Assembly (NCBI RefSeq): GCF_001543285.1
Contig: NZ_CP014164.1
Span: forward strand, 1,550,001 to 1,614,000
Direction: 5' to 3'
DNA: 64,000 bases
Origin: Aerococcus viridans
GTDB taxonomy: Bacteria > Bacillota > Bacilli > Lactobacillales > Aerococcaceae
This document shows positions 19,024 through 27,511 of this stretch, piece by piece. The translations under genes and the position numbers were made by a program. The notes under the pieces were generated by a model, which was not told the DNA's origin, made no database searches, and saw only the letters and a list, made by a program, of their open reading frames with translations. The first letter of the stretch is position 1, and every line of letters starts with the position of its first letter.

Positions 19024-19956
19024 CTAATATTTGGGTTTTGCATCGTCAATTTCTTGGAAGATTTGTAGGTAAGAGTCATAGCGACTTTGTGCGATCTCAC
19101 CAGCTTCTAAGGCGGCTTTCACTGCACATTTAGGTTCTTGAATATGGGTGCAACCACGGAACTTACATTGGTCTTGAATGGCCCGCATTTCAGGGAAATA
19201 ATTTGACAGTAAGACCTTATCCAACTGGTCGATATCTATACTAGAGAAACCTGGTGTATCTGCTACTTTCCCTCCAAATATATCATGTAATTCGGTATGA
19301 CGGGTAGTATGACGACCGCGTCCTAGTGATGTTGAGATTTCCCCTGTTTTAATCGCTAAATCTGGTAATAATCGGTTAAGCAAAGTAGATTTTCCAACCC
19401 CTGACTGGCCTACAACCACCATGGTCCGATTGGCCACGATGTCCTTCAATTGATCAAAATTTCCATCTAGGTCTGTTGATAAAATGACCTGGTAGCCGAC
19501 TTCCTTATAGACCTTGATGAATTGGTCGATCCGGTCTTTATCCGCTTGACTAGCTTGGTCAGTTAAGTCCATTTTGGAAAAGTAAAGAATCGGTTCAATA
19601 TTCTCTGACTCTAAATAAACTAAAAAACGGTCTAATAATTTTGGCTGAATTTGGGGTTCCGTAACAGATGCTACCAATAAGGCCACGTCCACATTAGCTA
19701 CTGCCGGTCGAATCATTTGGCTATAGCGTGGTAAGATTTTCATTACATAGCCTTCTTTGGTATTGTTGGCTTGAAATTCCACAAAATCGCCCACCAATGG
19801 TGTTGTTTGCGTATTTCTAAATTGGCCACGTGCCCGTGTAGTATAAATCACTCGGCTTTCTTTTTCTTCTACATAATAAAAACCAGATAGGGCTTTAATA
19901 ATTTGGCCGGTGTAAGTTGGTGCATTTGGTTGAATATAATCATCTTTTCTCTTCAT
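19024..19956 (-). CDS. rsgA: Ribosome small-subunit-dependent GTPase A
   Basis: 310 residues. Late 30S assembly factor with a circularly permuted GTPase domain. OB-fold N-terminus; G4-like FSKMDLTD; G1 VVVGQSGVGKSTLLN; G3-like DTPGFSS; zinc site CKFRGCTH...PKCAV near the C-terminus. The ribosome site AAGGAGG is 14 bases from the ATG, wider than usual. An IS200/IS605 element now lies between this gene and prkC, so rsgA-rpe-thiN may need its own promoter in the roughly 50 bases left between the IS end (20008) and the start. Confidence 0.95.
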   Translation of the reverse strand: MKRKDDYIQPNAPTYTGQIIKALSGFYYVEEKESRVIYTTRARGQFRNTQTTPLVGDFVEFQANNTKEGYVMKILPRYSQMIRPAVANVDVALLVASVTEPQIQPKLLDRFLVYLESENIEPILYFSKMDLTDQASQADKDRIDQFIKVYKEVGYQVILSTDLDGNFDQLKDIVANRTMVVVGQSGVGKSTLLNRLLPDLAIKTGEISTSLGRGRHTTRHTELHDIFGGKVADTPGFSSIDIDQLDKVLLSNYFPEMRAIQDQCKFRGCTHIQEPKCAVKAALEAGEIAQSRYDSYLQIFQEIDDAKPKY

Positions 19957-19987
19957 ATTTTTGAAAAATACCTCCTTATTGGTTCAA

Positions 19988-20160
19988 TTGTATATATCCT
20001 CAATAGATATGAACTACAACACCATTAAAATGGCATGTTTCTAGGAACACTCATGACTTGTTCCACTTATTTCAAAGCAAAACAGCGGTCTAAGCTATTT
20101 AACTAAGGCCTGTTCCAGGCCAATATTTAATATATTTTTAGCTGCGTTGATATCTCTATC
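19988..20160 (-). ncRNA. Predicted TnpB guide RNA (omega/reRNA), IS copy 1
   Basis: In IS200/IS605 elements the right-end RNA overlaps the end of tnpB and carries a guide copied from the flanking DNA. Here the right end closes at 20008, so the guide would read TCTATTGAGGATATATAC from 20007 down. A right-end hairpin (20021-20038) is conserved with copy 2; where bases differ, pairing is kept through G-T wobble. RNA limits are estimates. Confidence 0.35.
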
Positions 20161-21237
20161 GTGATGCATATTACACTTCATACAAGTCCAATGACGTATA
20201 TTTAACGCTTTTTTACCGTTATCATACCCGCAATTAGAACATTTCTGGGATGTCTTGTACGGATTAATAGCCACAAATGTCTTATCGTACATTTCGCACT
20301 TTGACTCTAGGATTGTTCTAAACATCCGCCAGGATTGGCCAGCGATTGAACGGGCTAATTGATGATTTTTCATCATATTAGTCGTCTTTAAATCCTCTAG
20401 AACGATAACGTCATAACTTTTAACCATATCGGTTGTGATTTTATGCATGTAATCCTTGCGGATGTTTTTGATACGTTGATGAATACGGGCCACTTGGCGT
20501 TTGGCTTGCTGGTAGTTTTTCGCATCCACTAAATTCACACCGTTCTTTTTGGCTTGTAAACGTCTACGGGCCATTCGCTTTTCCCAATAATGTAATTGCT
20601 TCTTATAAGACAAATGTAGTCGCTGACTTTGATATTTTTGACCATCAGACGTAATAGCTAAATCACTTACACCTAAATCGACACCGACTACATTTCCTGT
20701 TTTGGGCATTGCTTGATTATCGCTTGTGACCAAAAGGGAGATATAGTAGTCGCCACTAGGTGTATATTTTACGGTGACAGATTTTATGCGTGCATTCTCA
20801 ATATGAAGCACACTTGACTTACATTTTATCCAACCTAATTTGGGTAATTTGATATACCGCTGATTATCATTAAAACGAATGTTGTTGCCACGTATGGTAC
20901 TTAAATACGACTGTCTGGTGTTCTTCTTTGATTTGAATTTTGGGTATTTTGAATAACCTTTAAAAAAACGAACAAAAGTTTCGGATAAGCGTTTAACACT
21001 ACATTGAACAGCTACGCTATCAACTTCACGCAACCAGGGATATTCCTTCTTCATTTGTGGAATAAGAGAGGATAACACATTATAAGATAGCATTTGAAGG
21101 TCAGGATTGTTTTCGTACCGCGCATTCAACATGGCCAACATTTCGTTCCAGATGAATCGGGTATGACCAAAGGTCATATGAATTAACTGACGCTGTTTTT
21201 CGTTAGGATAGATTTTACACTCAATTCCTTGATACAT
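20095..21237 (-). CDS. tnpB: TnpB RNA-guided endonuclease, IS copy 1
   Basis: 380 residues. RuvC catalytic residues appear intact: D187 (GVDLGVSDLAI), E281 (VLEDLKTTNM) and D362 (HDRDINAAKNI), with the zinc ribbon CSNC...CMKC between the last two. TnpB proteins cut DNA next to a short motif under guidance of a right-end RNA, which helps the element persist. Starts at ATG after GGGGGTG. Differs from copy 2 at only seven residues (98% identity). Appears full length and potentially active. Confidence 0.93.
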   Translation of the reverse strand: MYQGIECKIYPNEKQRQLIHMTFGHTRFIWNEMLAMLNARYENNPDLQMLSYNVLSSLIPQMKKEYPWLREVDSVAVQCSVKRLSETFVRFFKGYSKYPKFKSKKNTRQSYLSTIRGNNIRFNDNQRYIKLPKLGWIKCKSSVLHIENARIKSVTVKYTPSGDYYISLLVTSDNQAMPKTGNVVGVDLGVSDLAITSDGQKYQSQRLHLSYKKQLHYWEKRMARRRLQAKKNGVNLVDAKNYQQAKRQVARIHQRIKNIRKDYMHKITTDMVKSYDVIVLEDLKTTNMMKNHQLARSIAGQSWRMFRTILESKCEMYDKTFVAINPYKTSQKCSNCGYDNGKKALNIRHWTCMKCNMHHDRDINAAKNILNIGLEQALVK

Positions 21238-21337
21238 GTTTTCACCCCCTTGCGTTTATAGATATATTATACCATACGTATGACTGTTGTTTATAGCGAT
21301 AACAATTGCTATAATGTAGTCAAAGAGGTGTTTACAT

Positions 21338-21757
21338 ATGATAGTGAAAACAAGGACAAATGTCTATGATTTTAATTTCCATTTGGTTTGGGTAACAAAG
21401 TATCGTAAAGAAATATTTACGACCATTGAAAAAAACGCCATGCAAGATATATTGACGCATATTTGTGATGAGCACGATATTGTCATCCAATCGCTCCAAG
21501 TAATGCCTGACCATATCCATATGTTGATTTCGTTCAAGCCTAAACATGCCGCAAGTAGTATCGTCAAAACACTTAAAGGGAAATCTGCACGTCTATGGTT
21601 CAAAGCATATCCAGAAACAAAAGCAATGTTATGGGGTGGCCATTTATGGACACCTAGTTATTTCATGGCAACAGTAGGCAGTATGTCTAAAGAAACTGTT
21701 AAAGAATATATAGAAAATCAATTAACGGAATACAATGACGGTCGCCCTAGAACTTGA
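21338..21757 (+). CDS. tnpA: TnpA Y1 (HUH) transposase, IS copy 1
   Basis: 139 residues, normal IS200 size. HUH motif H59-I-H61 in MPDHIHMLISF and catalytic tyrosine Y124 in VKEYIENQ. The enzyme moves single-stranded element DNA through a 5'-phosphotyrosine intermediate. Ribosome site AAGAGGTG; the ATG at 21338 matches copy 2. One residue shorter than copy 2 (Gln missing after TIEK). A TGA stop codon is used here, useful evidence that TGA is a stop in this genome. Confidence 0.93.
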   Translation: MIVKTRTNVYDFNFHLVWVTKYRKEIFTTIEKNAMQDILTHICDEHDIVIQSLQVMPDHIHMLISFKPKHAASSIVKTLKGKSARLWFKAYPETKAMLWGGHLWTPSYFMATVGSMSKETVKEYIENQLTEYNDGRPRT

Positions 21758-21905
21758 TTCATCCATGTAATGAATTACACGGTTTTCTCAAGGGGCGACT
21801 TTAAATAAAAATTTGTGTCTGCATACTTATGCTCTATTTTAACCTAAATTCTATATAAAAAACACTCCGACAATTTTTATTCATTAGAAAGGTCTTTAAA
21901 CTGGC

Positions 21906-21937
21906 AAAAAAGGCGTAAACAATAATGTCTACGCCTT
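21906..21937 (-). terminator. Terminator after prkC
   Basis: Stem AAGGCGTA/TACGCCTT followed by six T on the minus strand, just past the prkC stop. Confidence 0.85.
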
Positions 21938-21959
21938 GTGCTGATTGGTCCTTCTTTTG

Positions 21960-24161
21960 CTAATCTTCTACATTTGAACTTTCACGTTGGCTAGATGATG
22001 AACTAGCACTCGATGATGAGCTTGACGATGATGAGCTTGACGATGAAGAACTTGAGCTTGAACTACTATTAGATGATGAACTTGATGATGAGCTATCATC
22101 GTCTTCGTCGTCATCATCGTCATTGGATGATGAGCTTGAGGATGAGGATGAAGATGAAGATGAAGAGCTTGAACTTGATGAACTAGATACTGGTTCCGGT
22201 CCATCAGACATCACAATATATAATTCATCTCCAGCTACAAATTCCGTACCTGGTGTAATTGATTGAGAAATCATAACGCCATCCGGTACCCAACCTGAAT
22301 ATTGAGAATCGAATGAAGCAACTAAACCATTTGAATCAGCATATTGTTGAATTGACGCTCTATTCCAACCAGATAAATCAGCCATCGTAAAGGTTTCAAC
22401 ACCCGCAGAAACAACAAAGTTAATAGTTGTCTCACCAGGTATGACTGCTTCGCCTTGTTCGATAGATTGACTCAAGATGTCGCCTGCTTCAACTGAATCA
22501 GAGTAGTCTTCTTCTTGGGTGACGGTAAAGCCTAACGCCGTTAATTCTTCTTCAATTTTCGTAAATGGTTGACCAGTGTAATCCTTTAATTCATATGGCT
22601 CAGGACCTTGCGAAATATTGACGTCAACTTCCGTATCATGTTTTACTTCTGTGTTTGCTGATGGACTTGAGTTGATCACACGACCAGCTTCAACTTCTTC
22701 ATCGTATACTGCTGTTACATCTCCTAGAACTAAATCTAAGCTTTCTAAAGTTAAGGACGCCTCTTGCTCTGTCATACCCGCTAGGTCAGGTACAGTAATA
22801 TTGCGACCTGCCATATAGTTATAACCTAGGAAAGCAATCAATAGGAGTCCAACGATGATTCCTGTAATAATGGCAAGTGGTTTACGACTTTTCGGCTGTT
22901 TATTACTCGGATTCCCAGAATTTTTATTAGGTTTACTTGTTGGCTTGTTACCACCGTTCTTACCGGTACCATTACCACTAGGACTTGGGGATGGGTCTGC
23001 TTGTAAGCCACTAACACCAGCTACATCCGCAGCGCCTGCGCTTCCACCACCTGCAGCCGTTCCCGTACCCGCTAAGGCGGCTCCAGCTAGACCAGCGCCT
23101 GCAGCCAAAACAGCCTTATCTGCAATATCATGTTCATCTGAATCATCTAAAACAGCCTCTTCTGCATTTTCATCGGTTGTATCCGGTGCTGTATCGTCAT
23201 CAACTGCTTTTTCGCCAGCTGCCATTAACTTTACTTCATCGGACTCTCCTAGACGCATTTGATTTTCGATATCTTCCTTAGCCATGACAATCGTTTCATT
23301 GGCCATGTTAGCTGGGATAAATACAGGCTCATTTTTCCGGTTATCAGAAAAGACCGTTTCTAAGTCATCGATCATTTCTTGTATAGTTTGATAACGAGCA
23401 GATGGTTCTTTAGCTGTTGCTTTGGCCACCACATTAATTAAACTTTGTGGGGCGTCTTCCCGGTAAGCTTCGATTGGTGGTAGGGGTTCTTGGAAGTGTT
23501 TCAGGGCGATTGAGACAGCTGATTCACCGTCAAATGGTACCCGACCTGTCAGCATTTCAAATAGGACTACACCTAATGAGTAAATATCTGAAAGACTTGT
23601 GGCCATTGAACCACGTGCTTGTTCTGGTGATAGATAATGGACTGAACCGATAATGGAATTGGTTTGGGTGATACTTGTTTCAGAAGTCACCATAGCAATC
23701 CCAAAATCCATAATTTTAATTGTACCATCGTGGTTGACCATAATATTTTGTGGTTTTAAATCACGGTGCACAATACCGATATTATGGGCAGCTTGAACAC
23801 CTGATAAGATTTGAATCATCAAGTTTTGGATAATATCTACTGGAATTGGGTGGTTTTCACGGATATAGGCTTTTAAGTCCATACCGTCCACATATTCCAT
23901 CACGATAAACTTGCCTTCCTCATCTTCACCCACGTCAAATAAATTGACTACGTTTGGATGGTTCAATTCTGATACGGATAGGGCTTCACGCTCAAATCGT
24001 TTGGTGGCATCCATGGCATCTGTTTTCCCTACACGCAAGAATTTAATGGCAACATCACGCTCTAAGATAGGATCATAAGCAAGGTATACATCCGCCATAC
24101 CACCTGAACCGATATGGTTCACAATTTTATAGCGTTCATCAATGATTTGACCAGATTTCAT
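21960..24161 (-). CDS. prkC: Serine/threonine protein kinase with PASTA repeats (PrkC/StkP/PknB)
   Basis: 733 residues, longer than typical family members (about 620-670). Cytoplasmic kinase, residues 1-270: GSGGMADVY, K40, HRDLKPQN with D134, DFG at 152-154. A linker with an Ala/Gly-rich block (about 350-395) and Asn/Pro/Lys-rich stretch follows, then one membrane helix near 430-450, three PASTA domains (about 455-655) and an extracellular Ser/Asp tail of about 75 residues. PASTA domains sense muropeptides or lipid II; the kinase controls cell-wall growth and division. It overlaps the phosphatase stop by one base (TAATG), so the two are co-translated. The homopolymer tail is unusual. Confidence 0.95.
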   Translation of the reverse strand: MKSGQIIDERYKIVNHIGSGGMADVYLAYDPILERDVAIKFLRVGKTDAMDATKRFEREALSVSELNHPNVVNLFDVGEDEEGKFIVMEYVDGMDLKAYIRENHPIPVDIIQNLMIQILSGVQAAHNIGIVHRDLKPQNIMVNHDGTIKIMDFGIAMVTSETSITQTNSIIGSVHYLSPEQARGSMATSLSDIYSLGVVLFEMLTGRVPFDGESAVSIALKHFQEPLPPIEAYREDAPQSLINVVAKATAKEPSARYQTIQEMIDDLETVFSDNRKNEPVFIPANMANETIVMAKEDIENQMRLGESDEVKLMAAGEKAVDDDTAPDTTDENAEEAVLDDSDEHDIADKAVLAAGAGLAGAALAGTGTAAGGGSAGAADVAGVSGLQADPSPSPSGNGTGKNGGNKPTSKPNKNSGNPSNKQPKSRKPLAIITGIIVGLLLIAFLGYNYMAGRNITVPDLAGMTEQEASLTLESLDLVLGDVTAVYDEEVEAGRVINSSPSANTEVKHDTEVDVNISQGPEPYELKDYTGQPFTKIEEELTALGFTVTQEEDYSDSVEAGDILSQSIEQGEAVIPGETTINFVVSAGVETFTMADLSGWNRASIQQYADSNGLVASFDSQYSGWVPDGVMISQSITPGTEFVAGDELYIVMSDGPEPVSSSSSSSSSSSSSSSSSSSSSNDDDDDEDDDSSSSSSSSNSSSSSSSSSSSSSSSSSSSSASSSSSQRESSNVED
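21975..22190 (-). repeat. Ser/Asp low-complexity tail coding region of prkC
   Basis: DNA made almost wholly of Ser (AGC, TCA, TCT) and Asp codons: a long Ser run, a DDDDDEDDD block, then more Ser. It would lie outside the membrane after the last PASTA domain. Such tracts are prone to slippage. Confidence 0.75.
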
Positions 24162-24964
24162 TAGAATTCACCCCTTTCATTTTCAATTTCATGTTCGAAT
24201 GTTTCTTCCTTTTTTAAATTTGCTGGTGTTCTATGTGCGACAACCACCGAAACATTGTCTCGGCCTCCACGGTCGTTAGCAGCAGCAATTAATTGTTCAG
24301 CTTTCGCTTCAATAGTGAGTCTTTCATCACTCAAAATGGCCAAGGCTTCTGTTTCCTCAACCATATCGGTTAATCCGTCTGAACATAATAGTAATGTTTC
24401 ACCTTCTAAAAAGTCTACAACATCAATATCTACATCTACGTTAGCAGCAATACCCACTGCCCGAGTCACGATATTCTTTTGTGGGTGAACCTGAGCTTCT
24501 TCTTTAGTAATCATATCCATATCCAATAATTCTTGGACAAAAGAATGGTCTTTAGTAATCTGTTTAAGCGCATCCGCTTGATGAATATAGATACGTGAAT
24601 CCCCTACATGGGCTAAAACCACTTGTGCCAAATCTTCTAATGGTACAGCTGCGACGATTGTTGTACCCATACCTGACAAATCATGGTATTGGTTGGCTTT
24701 TTCAAATATATGTTCATTGGCAGCTTGGATTTGATCAGTCAACCATTCAGAAATGATATTGGCGTCCGTCATGTTTTCAGTGCTTTCCCAAGCATTTCCT
24801 ACATGATAAATAGCCATTTCTGAAGCAACATCTCCAGCGTTGTGGCCACCCATCCCGTCACAAAGCAATAAGATTGCTGCTTGGTCTTGGTTGTAAAAAA
24901 CGCCTACTTGGTCTTGGTTTTGTTTTCTTTGGACACCGACATCAGTTTTGCTTGCGATTTCCAT
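24161..24964 (-). CDS. prpC: PP2C-type serine/threonine phosphatase (PrpC/Stp)
   Basis: 267 residues. Reverses PrkC phosphorylation. PPM-family metal motifs: KTDVGVQRKQNQDQ, LLLCDGMGGHNAGDVAS, VAHVGDSRIYI, LLCSDGLTDMV and GGRDNVSVVV. Directly upstream of prkC with a one-base overlap and downstream of rsmB, the standard order. Confidence 0.95.
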   Translation of the reverse strand: MEIASKTDVGVQRKQNQDQVGVFYNQDQAAILLLCDGMGGHNAGDVASEMAIYHVGNAWESTENMTDANIISEWLTDQIQAANEHIFEKANQYHDLSGMGTTIVAAVPLEDLAQVVLAHVGDSRIYIHQADALKQITKDHSFVQELLDMDMITKEEAQVHPQKNIVTRAVGIAANVDVDIDVVDFLEGETLLLCSDGLTDMVEETEALAILSDERLTIEAKAEQLIAAANDRGGRDNVSVVVAHRTPANLKKEETFEHEIENERGEF

Positions 24965-24983
24965 GTATGCTCACTTTCCTTCG

Positions 24984-26432
24984 CTAGTTTTTTTCAAAGC
25001 TGGCGATAAAGAAACCGTCAGACATATAGGTATGCGGTAGGATTTCAATTGTTCCATCTGCTCCTATTGACTGATCAAGATTATCTCGCCAATGTTTAAA
25101 TGACTTCAATGTTAGGTCTGGATGTTGGTCTAAAATGGCTTTGACCACATCTTCATTTTCTTCTCTTGTAATTGTACATGTAGAGTAGGTAATCACGCCA
25201 CCCTTTTTCAATAATGGTAATGCTTGGTTCATAATTGTTACTTGAATGTCATGTAAGGCATCCAAATCTTGCAACGTTTTGTGGTATTTAGTATCTGGTT
25301 TACGGCGGAATAGGCCCACCCCTGAACATGGTGCGTCGACTAAAATCTTATCAAAGCTTGTCGGTTCACTGCCATTTTCCCCAAAACGGTCTAACAAGGC
25401 AGTTGCATCTTGATGGAGAATTTCCACGTGGTCAGCTACCTGCATCCGGTCTACATTTTCTTGAATTAAAGGCAATTTATTTTCTGCTATATCACAGGCA
25501 ATGACATGCCCAGTTCGGCCAACTGCTTCAGCGATTTGCACAGTTTTTCCACCCGGTGCGGCACAAGCGTCAAGAACCGTTTCCCCTGGTTTCGGGTTTA
25601 AAGCTTCTACAGCTAGAAGTGCTGATTCATCTTGAATGGTTATTTCCCCGTTCATAAATAAGGATGAATGGGCTGGATTCCCCTTAGTTACCCGTAAGGC
25701 AAATGGGGACAAAGGACTAGGCGCTACGGAAAAACCTTCTGCCTCAAGAATTTCTTGATATTCAGTCATCTTGTCGTTATCTAAATTATTAAATTTATTG
25801 TTGGCACGTACTGTAATAAAAGGCGTTTGATTGAGTGAATTAGCCAATTTTTCGGCTTCATCTAAGCCAAAACGGTCCACAAAATAATCTACCCATACAG
25901 GCGGTAATGAGGCCTCTAGGGTTAACTTCTCTCTTGGATCTTCTTTGGTTTGGATAAAATCAGCCATTGTTTCATAACGTCTGGTGAAATTCCGTAAGAC
26001 CCCATTCGCAAATTTAGCCAAGGTCTGATTGCCTCGTTTGCGGACAATTCTAACCGCTTCGTCAACTACCGCATAATTTGGAATATTGTCTAAATAATAC
26101 ATTTGATAAGCCGAAACAATGAGTAAAGACCAAACCCATGATTTCACTTTATTGGGTTTGGCTACAAAATCACGGACAAAAGCATCCAATGTATAGTAGT
26201 TTTGAACAGACCCATAAACCAAGTTCGTATAGAGATTACGGTCTGCTTCGGCCACAGCTTCTTCAGTTAACACCCGATTTACTTCTTGGTTGATGAAATG
26301 GTTGTGGCGGATAATTTGATTAACTGACTCCATCGCTTGAAAACGTGCAGACAATTTTAAAGGCGTTTGGTAGCCCCCACTATGGCCGCCGTTACGGGCA
26401 TTTGACCCTGGTTCTACTTGATTATTCTCCAT
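24984..26432 (-). CDS. rsmB: 16S rRNA (cytosine-967-C5) methyltransferase RsmB
   Basis: 482 residues. NusB-like N-terminal domain followed by a Rossmann methyltransferase. SAM motif ACAAPGGKT, catalytic cysteines in VDAPCSGVG and YSTCT. The first 30 residues (NGGHSGGYQ region) are a low-complexity extension beyond most homologues; the start at 26432 overlaps fmt by 11 bases, consistent with translational coupling, but an internal start cannot be ruled out. Confidence 0.93.
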   Translation of the reverse strand: MENNQVEPGSNARNGGHSGGYQTPLKLSARFQAMESVNQIIRHNHFINQEVNRVLTEEAVAEADRNLYTNLVYGSVQNYYTLDAFVRDFVAKPNKVKSWVWSLLIVSAYQMYYLDNIPNYAVVDEAVRIVRKRGNQTLAKFANGVLRNFTRRYETMADFIQTKEDPREKLTLEASLPPVWVDYFVDRFGLDEAEKLANSLNQTPFITVRANNKFNNLDNDKMTEYQEILEAEGFSVAPSPLSPFALRVTKGNPAHSSLFMNGEITIQDESALLAVEALNPKPGETVLDACAAPGGKTVQIAEAVGRTGHVIACDIAENKLPLIQENVDRMQVADHVEILHQDATALLDRFGENGSEPTSFDKILVDAPCSGVGLFRRKPDTKYHKTLQDLDALHDIQVTIMNQALPLLKKGGVITYSTCTITREENEDVVKAILDQHPDLTLKSFKHWRDNLDQSIGADGTIEILPHTYMSDGFFIASFEKN

Positions 26433-27405
26433 CTATATCGTCCTCCACTTGGTCAAAGCTATCGCCGACCGCTAAGTTGCCGGCCCCACCGTTAATGAAG
26501 GCTGCAACGTCCATTTTTTTCTTACCAGCTGGTTGTAATTGTTCAATAGCTAGAACGGTTTTGTTTCCTGTTGCTACCCATAATTGAGCCGGTTTCTTTT
26601 GAATTTTAATAATTGTGCCTGGTTTTTCGTCAGTCGATTCTTCTTTGACTGGTGCTACCTGCCAAATTTTCCATCGCTGCCCGTCCACTTTTGTATGGGC
26701 TACTGGCCAAGCATTAAAGGCCCGCACTTGGTTGTCAATTTGCTGCGCTTCTTTACGCCAATCAATTTGTTCCTGTTGGCTCGTAATATTTGGGGAAAAT
26801 GTCGCCTCTTCCTCAACTTGGGCTTGCGGTTCAATTTCACCGGCAAATAATTTCGGTAATGTTTCTATTAATAGGTCCGTCCCTGCAACCGATAATTTAT
26901 CGAACATAGTCGCAACGGTATCGTCACTTTCAATTGGGACGACCACTTGGGTTAAAATGTCCCCTGCATCCATTTTTTTCACCATCCGCATAATCGTCAC
27001 GCCTGTTTCCTTGTCACCATTCCAAATGGCATAGTGAACTGGTGCGCCCCCGCGGTATTTAGGTAGTAATGACGCATGTACATTTACCGCGCCGTATTTT
27101 GGCGCCTCTAATATGCTCGTCGGTAAGAATTGACCAAAGGCTGCTGTGACGATTAAATCGATGTCCTCAGCTAATAAGTCTTTGATTTCTTGGTCCCGGC
27201 CGATTTTTTCCGGTTGGTAAACTGGAATGTCGTGTTTTAAAGCCGCTTCTTTCACTGGTGATGGTGTTAATTTCCGTTTGCGCCCTACTGGACGGTCGGG
27301 CTGCGTCACAACTGCAACCACTTCATACTGGTCATCTTGCGCAACTAATGCGTCTAATATATTCACTGAAAATGCGGGTGTCCCCATAAATACAATTCTT
27401 TTCAA
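26422..27405 (-). CDS. fmt: Methionyl-tRNA formyltransferase
   Basis: 327 residues. Formylates initiator Met-tRNA. Motifs: VFMGTPAFSVNIL, HASLLPKYRGGAPVHYAIWNG (formyl-folate site), and a C-terminal OB-like domain. Overlaps rsmB. About 100 bases separate it from priA, containing a TATAAT hexamer at the right distance from the start, so the fmt-rsmB-prpC-prkC run may have its own promoter. No def gene is adjacent. Confidence 0.95.
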   Translation of the reverse strand: MKRIVFMGTPAFSVNILDALVAQDDQYEVVAVVTQPDRPVGRKRKLTPSPVKEAALKHDIPVYQPEKIGRDQEIKDLLAEDIDLIVTAAFGQFLPTSILEAPKYGAVNVHASLLPKYRGGAPVHYAIWNGDKETGVTIMRMVKKMDAGDILTQVVVPIESDDTVATMFDKLSVAGTDLLIETLPKLFAGEIEPQAQVEEEATFSPNITSQQEQIDWRKEAQQIDNQVRAFNAWPVAHTKVDGQRWKIWQVAPVKEESTDEKPGTIIKIQKKPAQLWVATGNKTVLAIEQLQPAGKKKMDVAAFINGGAGNLAVGDSFDQVEDDIDGE

Positions 27406-27511
27406 ATGTGTCTCCTTTAAATAAATCCTGTGCTTGCTTCCTATTATACCATTATTTCAATCTGAGATTTACGCCGATCGTGTCAGATTTAGCTTGAAAT
27501 GACTAGCCTTT

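Larger units (their letters stand above)
20008..21809 (-). mobile_element. IS200/IS605-family element, copy 1 (1802 bp)
   Basis: Complete element with divergent tnpA (+) and tnpB (-) reading outward from a roughly 100-base centre. Ends were set by comparison with the second copy at 44972-46776: identity begins at TTTATTTAAAGTCGC (left end, next to tnpA) and stops at GTAGTTCATA (right end, next to tnpB). The one-codon difference in tnpA explains the 3-bp length difference exactly. No terminal inverted repeats or target duplication, as expected. Inserted between prkC and rsgA without breaking a gene. Confidence 0.92.

Noticed and set aside
22855..23262. Pro/Ala/Leu-rich plus-strand open frame opposite prkC
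   Set aside because: It mirrors the Ala/Gly-rich linker of the kinase on the other strand; no independent evidence.
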